From Cellulomonas sp. JZ18 (lineage in GTDB: Bacteria; Actinomycetota; Actinomycetes; Actinomycetales; Cellulomonadaceae), in contig NZ_CP045245.1 in the NCBI RefSeq assembly GCF_009720485.1, forward strand, positions 1,426,001 through 1,490,000: a stretch of DNA of 64,000 nt. Direction: 5' to 3'. This document shows, piece after piece, positions 1 to 7,154 of this stretch; the stretch's first letter is position 1, and the number at the start of each line of letters is the position of its first letter. The position numbers and the translations under genes were made by a program. The notes under the pieces were generated by a model, which saw only the letters and a list, made by a program, of their open reading frames with translations, was not told the origin of the DNA and ran no database searches.

Positions 1-562
1 CGTCGGGCGCCGTGAGCACCGCGGCGGCGACGCGGGCGACGTCGGCGCGCGCCACGACGGCGCAGCGTCCGTCGCGGGCGGGACCCCGGATCACGCCGTC
101 GGCGCCGACGAGCTCCTCCATGAAGTCGATGTAGAAGGTGTTGCGCAGGAAGGTCCACGCCATGCCGGACGCCGCGATGTGCTCCTCGGTGGCGTGGTGG
201 TCGCGGGCGAGGGTGAACGTGGCCGCTGGGCCGGCCCCGGCGAACGAGGTGTAGACGACGTGCCGGACACCGGCCGCGGCGGCGGCGTCGACGAACGTGG
301 CGTGGTCGGCGGCGCGGGTGGGGCTCTCGTGCGCGGAGACCATGAAGAGCACGTCGACCCCGCGCAGCGCGGCGAGGGACAGGTCGTGGTCGGCGTAGTC
401 GACGCGGCCGACGTCGGTGACCGTCGTGAACGCGGGGAGCCGCGGGCTGGACGGGTCGCGCACGAGCAGTCGCTGTCCTCGGCCCACGGCGTCCAGGTGG
501 GAGGCGACGAGCCGACCGACGTGGCCGGTCGCGCCGGTGACGGCGATGGTGTCCTGCGGCAT
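1..562 (-). CDS. NAD(P)-binding NmrA/SDR-like oxidoreductase, C-terminus cut by window edge
   Basis: Only the first 187 residues lie in the window. An N-terminal Rossmann loop G10-ATGHV-G16 follows a short beta strand, and later segments (VVYTSFAGAG, TFLRNTFYIDFMEE) match the NmrA-like NAD(P)H-binding family. Members act as redox sensors or quinone/isoflavone-type reductases. The ATG is chosen because GAGGAG lies seven to eight bases upstream. It is the last visible gene of a leftward run after MarR, DoxX and twin-VOC genes, so a role in handling reactive aromatics or quinones is inferred. Substrate unknown. Confidence 0.8.
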   Translation of the reverse strand, partial: MPQDTIAVTGATGHVGRLVASHLDAVGRGQRLLVRDPSSPRLPAFTTVTDVGRVDYADHDLSLAALRGVDVLFMVSAHESPTRAADHATFVDAAAAAGVRHVVYTSFAGAGPAATFTLARDHHATEEHIAASGMAWTFLRNTFYIDFMEELVGADGVIRGPARDGRCAVVARADVARVAAAVLTAPD

Positions 563-639
563 GCGGTGCTCCTCGGCTCGCTCGGTCCATGCTGCTCGGG
601 TCGCGTGCGCGCGGCCACCCCTCGGGCCGGACGTGGCGG

Positions 640-1635
640 TCACCGTGCGCCGGGCGCCACCGACACGAGGACCTCGGTGCCCCAGGGGTCGGCGACGGAC
701 AGCCCGGCGGCCGTCCGCTCGTGCGCGAGCCCGGCGGCGGTCAGGCGCTCGGCCAGGGCGTCGATCTCCCCGGCCGTGGCAGCCAGCACCGAGAAGGACC
801 CGAGCCCGGCGGTGGTCGAGCGGGTGCCGGCGCCGCGGCTCGACCACGTGTTGGCGGCCAGGTGGTGGTGGTAGCCGCCGGCGGACATGAACAGGGCGCC
901 GTCGGTCTCGCTGGTGATCTCGAAGCCGAGGACGTCCACGTAGAAGCGTCGTGCCTGCGTCAGGTCGCCGACCTTGAGGTGCACGTGGCCGACCGTCGGC
1001 GTGCCGGCCGCCGAAGCGCTGCCGTGCCGGGCGATGAACGCGTTCGGGTCCAGCGGTGCGCTGCCCATCTCGACGCGGTCACCGCGCCACCGCCAGTCGC
1101 TGCGGGGGCGGTCGACGTAGAGCTCGACGCCGTTGCCCTCGGGGTCGCTGAGGTAGAACGCCTGGCTGACCGAGTGGTCGGAGGCGCCCTGGTAGGAGCC
1201 GGGCGCCGTGGCCGCGACCTGCCGGAGCACGGCGGCGAGGGAGGCGGCGTCCGGGTACAGGATCGCCGAGTGGTACAGACCCGCCTCGCGCGGGGACGGT
1301 GCGGGGGCGTCCGTGCGGACGAGCCTGACGAGCTCCTGGCCGTCGGCACCGAGGCTGAGGCGGCCGTCCTGCTCGTCGAGGACCTCCAGGCCGAGCGTGC
1401 CGGCGTAGAAGGACCGCTGCGCGTCGAGGTCGCGTACGTGCAGCTCGACGGCACCGAGCCGCGTGTCGGCGTGCAGGGGCTGGGCGGAGCCGTCCTCGCT
1501 GCCGCGCGTGCCGATCCCGACGGCCACCGCCACGACGGCGAGCGACGCAGCCGCGGCGGCGCCGACCAGGGTGTGACGACGCCGCCGCCGGCGGTCGTCG
1601 GCCGTCGAGGTCCGACGGAGGGCGTTCTTCGGCAT
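640..1635 (-). CDS. Twin-VOC (glyoxalase/extradiol dioxygenase-like) protein with N-terminal membrane anchor or export signal
   Basis: 331 residues. Two VOC repeats are visible: about 58-180 (LGAVELHVRDL...FYAGTLGLEV) and about 210-325 (VGHVHLKVGDL...FYVDVLGFEI). His in VGHVHL and in YHHHLA, and Glu in NGVELY, are candidate metal ligands as in CatE-type catechol dioxygenases. Unusually for this family, the N-terminus has a run of Arg (15-20) followed by a hydrophobic stretch (about 23-42), so the protein is probably membrane-anchored or exported; RRRHTLVG is loosely Tat-like. The start has GGGAGAA upstream. It lies 23 bases after the DoxX gene, an arrangement like Bacillus catDE. A paralogue without the anchor is at 51089-52045. 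Exact reaction unproven. Confidence 0.82.
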   Translation of the reverse strand: MPKNALRRTSTADDRRRRRRHTLVGAAAAASLAVVAVAVGIGTRGSEDGSAQPLHADTRLGAVELHVRDLDAQRSFYAGTLGLEVLDEQDGRLSLGADGQELVRLVRTDAPAPSPREAGLYHSAILYPDAASLAAVLRQVAATAPGSYQGASDHSVSQAFYLSDPEGNGVELYVDRPRSDWRWRGDRVEMGSAPLDPNAFIARHGSASAAGTPTVGHVHLKVGDLTQARRFYVDVLGFEITSETDGALFMSAGGYHHHLAANTWSSRGAGTRSTTAGLGSFSVLAATAGEIDALAERLTAAGLAHERTAAGLSVADPWGTEVLVSVAPGAR

Positions 1636-1658
1636 GGCTTCTCCCGGTTGCTGGGACG

Positions 1659-2108
1659 TCAGGGGCGTCCGGCGGTCGTCCGCCGGGCCAGGAGCTCGTC
1701 GATGCTGAACCGGCCCGCGCCGAGCGCGAGGACGAGGAGCAGCCCGGCGATCAGCGCGAGCACGAGCTCGTACCCGCCGTCGTCGACGAAGACGCCGTTG
1801 CCCGCGTGCACGAGGACGAGCGCGCCGAGCAGGTTGACGACGTTCAGGGCCGCGGCGACGGGCGTGAGCAGCCCGAGGATCAGCAGGACGCCGCCGACGA
1901 CCTCGACGACGGTGGCGAACAGGGCAGCCGCGCCGGGGGCGGGCACGCCCATGTCGGTGAAGGCGGCCGTCGTGCCGTCGAGCGTGTACTCGTCGTACTT
2001 CTGCCAGCCGTGGGCGAGCAGCACGAGACCGAGGGCGACGCGGGCGAGCAGGAGGGCGATGTCGCCGAGGACGGGCGTGGTCCGGGCAGGGCGGAGCAGG
2101 GTGAGCAC
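1659..2108 (-). CDS. DoxX-family membrane protein
   Basis: 149 residues with four predicted transmembrane helices (about 17-35, 62-82, 84-103, 112-130) and the DoxX pattern LLLARVALGLVLLAHGWQKY near the start. DoxX proteins sit in the membrane with redox or thiol-stress partners; CatD of Bacillus is a family member encoded next to a twin-VOC dioxygenase. The GTG start has GGGAG five to six bases upstream. The gene lies between MarR and the twin-VOC gene with short gaps, consistent with one transcript. The direct biochemical role of DoxX proteins is poorly known. Confidence 0.88.
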   Translation of the reverse strand: MLTLLRPARTTPVLGDIALLLARVALGLVLLAHGWQKYDEYTLDGTTAAFTDMGVPAPGAAALFATVVEVVGGVLLILGLLTPVAAALNVVNLLGALVLVHAGNGVFVDDGGYELVLALIAGLLLVLALGAGRFSIDELLARRTTAGRP

Positions 2109-2156
2109 GGTTCTCCCGGTGGTGGGGGGTGCGCCGGCCGGGTGGCCGGCACGTGG

Positions 2157-2729
2157 TCAGGGCGCGACGGGCGGCACGGCGCCGTCGGCGCGCGCGTCGT
2201 CGGTCTCGAGGGGGGTGACGATCTTGGCGAGCAGCGCGGACAGCTGGTGGACCTCGCTCGGGGTGAGCGGGTCGAGCACGGTGGCGCGCACCTGGGCGAC
2301 GTGTCCCGGGGCGGTCTGCTCGAGGAGTCGGCGGCCGGCGTCGGTGAGCGCGGCGACCTGGCCGCGCCGGTCCTGCGGGCAGGGGCGGCGAGCCACCCAG
2401 CCGCGCTGCTCCAGGGCGGAGACCGCGTGCGAGAGCCGGCTCTGGGACGTCGCCGTCTCCCGGGCGAGCTCGGTCATCCGCATCGCGGTCCCCGGCGCGT
2501 CGGACAGCGTCGCGAGGATCATGTAGCTCACGTGGGTCAGGCCGGCGTCGCGCCGCAGCTGACGGTCCAGGGAGCCGGGCAGCAGCATCACCAGACGCAG
2601 CACGTGCAGCCACGCCTGCATCTCGGTCTCGTCCAGCCAGCGCGTCCCGGCCCCGGTGGGCGGGGCCGCCGCGGGCTGGTCCTCGCCGCCCCCGGTGCCG
2701 ACCGCCTGGGCTCCCTCGGGTGCGGTCAT
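2157..2729 (-). CDS. MarR-family transcriptional regulator
   Basis: 190 residues with a low-complexity Pro/Ala/Gly N-terminal tail of about 30 residues, then a MarR winged helix: dimer helix (about 36-60), recognition region MTELARETATSQSRLSHAV (about 85-103) and wing DRRGQV (120-125). A single Cys (C117, in RRPCPQD at the wing) could be redox- or quinone-reactive, but that is speculation. The ATG overlaps the stop of a 48-codon ORF (ATGA). As first recognisable gene of the MarR-DoxX-VOC-NmrA run it probably represses its own operon from the TTGA-N4-TCAA site at 2954-2965. Confidence 0.9.
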   Translation of the reverse strand: MTAPEGAQAVGTGGGEDQPAAAPPTGAGTRWLDETEMQAWLHVLRLVMLLPGSLDRQLRRDAGLTHVSYMILATLSDAPGTAMRMTELARETATSQSRLSHAVSALEQRGWVARRPCPQDRRGQVAALTDAGRRLLEQTAPGHVAQVRATVLDPLTPSEVHQLSALLAKIVTPLETDDARADGAVPPVAP

Positions 2730-2872
2730 CGGCCGCTCACGGGCGCGTCCCGCTCCCAGGTGACGACGAGCGCGTCACGCGCGCCGAAGCGCTCCAGGTG
2801 GCGGCCGAGGGCGTCCTCGGCTTGCGCGATCGCGACGTCGGCGCGGCTGCGCAGGAGGCGGGTGCGGGTCAT
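2726..2872 (-). CDS. Small hypothetical protein, translationally coupled to MarR
   Basis: A 48-codon ORF starting MTRTRLLRSR and ending APVSGR. Its stop overlaps the MarR start (ATGA), and its ATG is preceded by GAGGAGC at good distance, which argues that it is translated. A longer version starting at 2923 would be possible but lacks a ribosome site. It is basic at the N-terminus and amphipathic in the middle (DVAIAQAEDALGRHLERF). No family recognised. It may be a leader peptide whose translation delivers ribosomes to marR. Confidence 0.45.
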   Translation of the reverse strand: MTRTRLLRSRADVAIAQAEDALGRHLERFGARDALVVTWERDAPVSGR

Positions 2873-2921
2873 GCGGCTCCTCACGGTGGCGGTGACGGCA
2901 TCGGGCACCGCCAGGCGATGC

Positions 2922-2966
2922 ATGAAACCTCAACAACACCGTACGTCACGAGCTTGAAGTGTCAAG
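2922..2966 (-). promoter_or_regulatory. Promoter with MarR-type palindromes
   Basis: On the minus strand a -35 TTGACA (2965-2960) and -10 TACGGT (2943-2938) are 16 bases apart. The -35 lies inside the perfect palindrome CTTGACACTTCAAG (2953-2966), which is TTGA-N4-TCAA at its core. A second copy with one mismatch, TTGA-GGTT-TCAT, lies at 2922-2933, near the expected transcription start. Two sites bracketing a promoter fit autorepression by MarR. The same core occurs in the promoter of the twin-VOC gene at 51 kb. Confidence 0.7.
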
Positions 2967-3331
2967 CACCCGCGGTCCGCGCCAGGGCGAACGGTGCCGT
3001 GAGTCCGTCGAGGGTCCGCACCACGGCGCCCCGTCGCGCGCGTGGCCGTCGCGTCCTCGACGCGCACCGTCGAGGTGCGGACCGTCACTGCCGCGACGGG
3101 CACCGGCGCGATCGTCCGCCCGCACTCGGGGCACGTGCCTCGACGTCTCCGGGTGGGGTACGGCGGACGGCACACGGGTGCACGGACCGCCGGCATGGAG
3201 GCCGCCGACGGTGAGCGCCACCGACCGCGGACCGGGACGTGAGCCCGGCCGCCCGGGCACCGCCGTCGGCACCGTCGGGGAGAACGCCGTCACCGGTGTG
3301 CGGCGCTGGGCGGCCCTGCCAGAGTGGGCGC
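2967..3331. other. Intergenic region without a supported gene
   Basis: No convincing coding region. A minus-strand ORF (2930-3196) contains CPECGR but has no ribosome site, only one Cys pair and runs through the MarR promoter, so it is not called. A 10-base inverted repeat GGTCCGCACC / GGTGCGGACC lies at 3013-3022 and 3072-3081. The end holds the probable leaderless promoter of the PAP2 gene (CAGAGT six bases before the GTG). Confidence 0.5.
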
Positions 3332-4294
3332 GTGGACGATCACACCGAGTCATCGACGGATCACGCCGTGCTGGACGAGTCCGCGAGCCGTGCGGTCGTA
3401 CGGCGGTGGTGGCTGCTGGTCGGCGTCGGCACGGTGGTGCTCGTCGCCTCCTACGTCGGGCTGGTGCTGACACCGGCGGGACAGGCGGTCGAGAACGCCG
3501 CGCTGCGCGGCGCCGACCAGGTCGGCGCGCAGGAGCGCGTCGAGTCCGACGACGCCCTGGCCGGCATCACCGTGTTCTCGCTCGCGGTCGCGTGCGCGCT
3601 CATCGCCCTGGTCGGTCTGCTGCGCCGCTCGGTGGCGCTCGCCGCCGCGGCGCTCGGGACGGTCGTCGTCGGGCTGCTCGTCGCCGAGGCGCTCAAGCGC
3701 GTGGTGCTGCCGCGTCCGGCGCTGGTGGAGGCGACGCCGGGGTACACCGGGAACAGCTTCCCGAGCGGGCACACGGCGATCGCCCTCGGCGTGCTCGCCG
3801 CCGCGCTGCTGCTCGCGACGTGGCGGTCCCGCGGGGTCGTGATGTTCTTCCTGGCGAGCTGGGCGGTGGCGATCGCGGGGTACACGATCACGTCGAAGTG
3901 GCACCGGCTCAGCGACACGCTCGGGTCGGCAGGGATCACGCTCGTCGTGGCGTCCCTCGCCGCGCTGTGGCTGCACCGGCGCGGGATGGTCCGACGTGTC
4001 ACGGCCGGCGGGCACCGCGCGCGTCTGGTCCTGGTCGTCGCCCCGCTCGTCCTGTCGCTGCTCGCGACCGTCGGGCTCGGTGGCGCGCTGCTGGTGCTCA
4101 CGGGGGACCTGCTCGACCGGGACCCCGTCACGGACGACAACGTGTTCCTGGCGTTCCAGCTGCTGGCCGTGGCGGGATCGACGGCGACCGCACTCGCCCT
4201 GTGGTGGAGCTGGCACCGTCTCGAGGTCGTGACGCCGGCCCCACCGCCACCCCCGGCGACGGCGGCCGAGGCGACCCAGGACGCCACCGCGTGA
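3332..4294 (+). CDS. PAP2-superfamily membrane phosphatase
   Basis: 320 residues with about seven hydrophobic helices. The PAP2 motifs are partly visible: LKRVVLPRP (a C1-like motif, one residue shorter than the usual K-x6-RP), NSFPSGHTA (C2 PSGH, intact) and SKWHRLSD (C3-like H-x3-D, lacking the upstream Arg of the classical motif). Family members dephosphorylate lipid pyrophosphates or phosphatidic acid at the membrane. Start GTG 3332 is chosen because the preceding bases resemble a leaderless -10 and hydrophobicity begins soon after. The C-terminal tail is Pro/Ala-rich. Activity is likely but the altered C1/C3 motifs leave some doubt. Confidence 0.8.
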   Translation: MDDHTESSTDHAVLDESASRAVVRRWWLLVGVGTVVLVASYVGLVLTPAGQAVENAALRGADQVGAQERVESDDALAGITVFSLAVACALIALVGLLRRSVALAAAALGTVVVGLLVAEALKRVVLPRPALVEATPGYTGNSFPSGHTAIALGVLAAALLLATWRSRGVVMFFLASWAVAIAGYTITSKWHRLSDTLGSAGITLVVASLAALWLHRRGMVRRVTAGGHRARLVLVVAPLVLSLLATVGLGGALLVLTGDLLDRDPVTDDNVFLAFQLLAVAGSTATALALWWSWHRLEVVTPAPPPPPATAAEATQDATA

Positions 4295-4634
4295 CCCGCC
4301 CGACGGCCTTGCGGCGCGACCCGGGGCGCTGATGCTGGACGGCCTCGTCGCCGGGGTGGTCGGCATGAACCGGTTCGCCCGTGCTCGTCGTCGCCCGTGC
4401 GCGGGGGCCTCGACGCGACCGCGGGAAGGGGCTGGCGCTGCGCCCCGACCCGGGACGGTCCTCGTCAGGGTGGCTCTGCACAACCGCGACGGAGACCGGC
4501 AGCTGGCGGACGAGGCCGAGCGCCAGGACCCGCACGTACGCGCGAGGACTGCCGTGCGCCGACCAGCGGGTGGGACCCTCCTCAGCCGCTGGGGGTCCGT
4601 GCTCGGTGCTCGAGGGCCGCGCTACGGTCCTCCC
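4295..4634. other. Intergenic region, no gene supported
   Basis: About 340 bases between the PAP2 and VOC genes. Open frames here are the stop-poor frames typical of very high GC and show no family signature, ribosome site or codon pattern. The last bases carry TACGGT (4623-4628), the likely -10 of the leaderless VOC gene. Confidence 0.5.
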
Positions 4635-5003
4635 GTGATCGGGAGCATCGACGAGGTCGTCATCGACTGCGCGGACCCGGGCGCGCTCGCCACATTCTGG
4701 TCGACGGTGCTCGGTGGCGAGCCCGTCCGACGCGACGACGCGTGGTGGTACGTCCTGCCGCCGGGGTGGACGCAGCTGTCGTTCCAGAGGGTGCCGGAGC
4801 CGAAGACGGTGAAGAACCGCGTGCACCTCGACGTCCGCGTCGACGACATCGCGAGCGCCACCGCCCAGGCGGAGGCCGTCGGCGCACGGCGCGTGGGCGA
4901 CGTGCACCACGACCGGGCCGGCTCGTTCCAGGTGCTGCACGACCCGGAGGGCAACGAGTGGTGCCTGGTCCGGCCGGCGCCGCCGGGTGCCGCTGGCGGG
5001 TAG
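4635..5003 (+). CDS. Small VOC-family (glyoxalase-like) protein
   Basis: 122 residues: one VOC fold of the actinobacterial glyoxalase-like type (IDEVVIDCADPGALATFWS at the start, VHLDVRVDDI in the middle, VLHDPEGNEWCLV at the end). Such proteins are usually of unknown substrate; some bind antibiotics or act on small metabolites. The GTG is six bases after a TACGGT -10, so it should be leaderless. It is transcribed towards the sigma factor gene and stands alone. Confidence 0.82.
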   Translation: MIGSIDEVVIDCADPGALATFWSTVLGGEPVRRDDAWWYVLPPGWTQLSFQRVPEPKTVKNRVHLDVRVDDIASATAQAEAVGARRVGDVHHDRAGSFQVLHDPEGNEWCLVRPAPPGAAGG

Positions 5004-5205
5004 GGCGGGCGCTCGCGACGCTCCACCTCGGCCGGGTCCACGGGTGCGGGGGCTGCTCGCCGCCCTCGGCCGGTTCCCCGGCGGCGGGTCCACGCCGTGG
5101 TGTCGACGTCCTCCGTCGTCGCGGTCCTCGGGGCGCCGCAGTGGTGCACCGTCGGAACGGCGGGGCGGGGACGTCGCCTCGGCGGCCCGGAGCCGGTACG
5201 AGCGG

Positions 5206-6471
5206 TCAGCCCGGTGGGGCGTCGGCGGGCGCCGACGGCTCGCGCCTGAGCGCTGCGCGGCGTCGGCGCAGCAGGGCATTGTCGGCGGCGGCCGGCGCCA
5301 GCGCGATCGCCCGGTCGTAGGCCAGGGACGCGGCCTCGTCCTCTCCGAGGCGCTCCAGCATCCCGGCCTGCGCGGCGTGGAAGAGGTGGTAGCCGTCGAG
5401 GTCGGGCGTCAGCGCCTGGAGCGTGGCGAGCGCGGCCTGCGGTCCAGCCGTCTCGGCCAGGGCGATCGCCCGGTTCATCGCGACGACCGGGGTGGGCGTG
5501 CGGGAGAGCAGCCGGTCGTAGAGCCGGACGATCGTCGCCCAGTCGGTCTCGCCGTGGGACGGTGCGGCGCAGTGGACCGCCTGGATGGCGGCCTGCAGGG
5601 CGAACGAGCCGGGGTGGGGGTGGCGCAGGGCGGCCAGGACGCGCCGCTGCCCCTCCCTGATCAGGGTCGGGTCCCACCGGGTGCGGTCCTGGTCGGCAAG
5701 GAGCACCACCTCTCCGTCGGCGTCCGACCTGCCGCGCAGGCGTGCGTCGTTCAGCAGCACGAGGGCGAGGAGCCCGTCGACCTCGGGTTCGTCGGGCATG
5801 AGCGCGCGCAGCTCGCGCGCGAGACGGACGGCCTCCGCTCGGAGCCCTGCGCGAGCGGGGTCGTCGGCCCCGGCGTTGTAGATCAGGTAGATGACGGTGA
5901 GGGCGGCCTGCAGGCGGCCGGGCAGCTCGGCTTCGGTCGGCACTCGGTAGGGGATGCGGGCCGCCCTGATCGTGGTCCTGGCTCGCGTCAGCCGTTTGGC
6001 CATGGTCGCCTCGCTCACGAGGAAGGCGCGGGCGATCTCGCCCGGGGTCAGGCCGGCGATCAGCCGGAGGGTGAGCGCGACCTGGTGCTCGGGGCGCAGC
6101 GACGGGTGGCAGCACGTGAAGACCAGCCGCAGCCGGTCGTCGTCGACGACGCCCTCCGCCTCCCCCTCGTCGACCGGCTCCACCCGGTCCTGGCGCAGCG
6201 GGTCCCGCGCCTGCTCCTCGGTGAGCTGCCGTCCTCGCGTCTCGCGGCGCACCACGTCGACCGCGCGGTTGCGTGCGGTCGCCACGATCCACCCCGCCGG
6301 GTTGGCCGGGACGCCGTCCCGCGGCCAGGTCTCCATGGCGCGCACGAAGGCGTCCTGCACGGCGTCCTCGGCGAGTGCGACGTCCCCGAAGACGCGGACG
6401 AGCGTGGCGACCGCCCGGCCGTGGGCGCGACGGAAGGCGGCCGTGAGCTCGTCCGCCCCCACCGAGCTCAC
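5206..6471 (-). CDS. ECF42-type RNA polymerase sigma factor with C-terminal TPR-like extension
   Basis: 421 residues. Region 2 lies at about 8-80 (LAEDAVQDAFVRAMETWP, GWIVATARNRAVDVVRRE) and region 4 at about 115-165 (HQVALTLRLIAGLTPGEIARAFLVSEATMAKRLTRAR). A 240-residue helical TPR-like extension follows, typical of the ECF42 group, which lacks an anti-sigma factor and is encoded with a YCII/DGPF protein. That partner is directly upstream: its TGA overlaps this GTG (GTGA). The C-terminal extension is thought to control activity in place of an anti-sigma factor; the signal is unknown. Confidence 0.93.
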   Translation of the reverse strand: MSSVGADELTAAFRRAHGRAVATLVRVFGDVALAEDAVQDAFVRAMETWPRDGVPANPAGWIVATARNRAVDVVRRETRGRQLTEEQARDPLRQDRVEPVDEGEAEGVVDDDRLRLVFTCCHPSLRPEHQVALTLRLIAGLTPGEIARAFLVSEATMAKRLTRARTTIRAARIPYRVPTEAELPGRLQAALTVIYLIYNAGADDPARAGLRAEAVRLARELRALMPDEPEVDGLLALVLLNDARLRGRSDADGEVVLLADQDRTRWDPTLIREGQRRVLAALRHPHPGSFALQAAIQAVHCAAPSHGETDWATIVRLYDRLLSRTPTPVVAMNRAIALAETAGPQAALATLQALTPDLDGYHLFHAAQAGMLERLGEDEAASLAYDRAIALAPAAADNALLRRRRAALRREPSAPADAPPG

Positions 6472-6836
6472 CCCTGCAGGCGTCCGGTGGCGCGGAACGG
6501 GCGCACCTCGACCGGGTGGCCGGTGGCTGCGCTCGTGCGGGCCGCCCAGTCCAGGGCCTCGTCGAGGTCCGCCGCGTTGATCACGTAGAACCCGGCGACG
6601 TGCTCCTTCCCCTCCACGAACGGTCCGTCGGTGGTCACCCTGTCGAGACCGCTGCGGACGACGGTCGCCGTGTCGGGGCCGTGCAGCGCGCCGCCGAAGA
6701 CGAGGGCGCCCGCTGCGTCCATCTGCTCCTCCAGTGCGACGACCTCGGACATGAAGGCCTGCATCTCCTCGGGCGTCGTCGGTGCGCCCTCGACCACGCC
6801 ATCGACCTCGTGCACGGACAGCAGGTACTGGTTCAT
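6468..6836 (-). CDS. YCII/DGPF-domain protein, partner of ECF42 sigma factor
   Basis: 122 residues with the YCII-related pattern: MNQYLLSVHEVDG at the start, DGPFVEGKEHVAGFYVINA in the middle and VEVRPF near the end. DGPF-type YCII proteins are the constant neighbours of ECF42 sigma factors; their biochemical function is not established. The ATG has AAGGAG upstream. The GTGA overlap with the sigma gene implies coupled translation. Confidence 0.92.
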   Translation of the reverse strand: MNQYLLSVHEVDGVVEGAPTTPEEMQAFMSEVVALEEQMDAAGALVFGGALHGPDTATVVRSGLDRVTTDGPFVEGKEHVAGFYVINAADLDEALDWAARTSAATGHPVEVRPFRATGRLQG

Positions 6837-7154
6837 GCCGACTCCTTCTCCGCGAGCGCGAGGACCTCTCGCACCAGTCTGATGACGAACGGGGCGCCGC
6901 CAGAAGGACACGACCACGGCGACGTGGCCGGTCCCTCCCTCCGGTGCCGCTCCGCGTCCGCTGGGCGTGCGGAGCGAGCCGCGGCTCGTGACGGCCCCGA
7001 GGTCTGTCCTGAGCCGGATCGAGGGCCGTCGGGACCAGGGGGGGCCGTGGTTGGGCCTTCCGGTCGCGGACGGTAGCGCCGCGATCCCTCGACCGTGTGA
7101 CCGGCGCGCGTGTGCGGCCGGGCGTGCTCACGTACGTGCTCGTACCCTGCGGAC
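6837..7154. other. Divergent intergenic region
   Basis: Lies between the leftward YCII-sigma operon and the rightward phosphatase gene. The right end has TACCCT (7143-7148), a leaderless -10 for the phosphatase. A minus-strand reading frame ends in an ATGA overlap with the YCII start, but its body shows no family and is not called. Otherwise nothing recognisable. Confidence 0.45.

Noticed and set aside
3013-3081. 10-base inverted repeat GGTCCGCACC/GGTGCGGACC as ends of a small mobile element
   Set aside because: Only about 70 bases apart, no target duplication and no other copy noticed; plausibly chance in GC-rich DNA.
2930-3196. Minus-strand ORF with CPECGR, possible small zinc-ribbon protein
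   Set aside because: No ribosome site, only one Cys-x2-Cys pair, and it runs through the MarR promoter and operator.
6833-7000. Minus-strand frame ending in ATGA overlap with the YCII gene
   Set aside because: Only the last 20 or so codons look protein-like; the rest is shadow sequence with no start or family.
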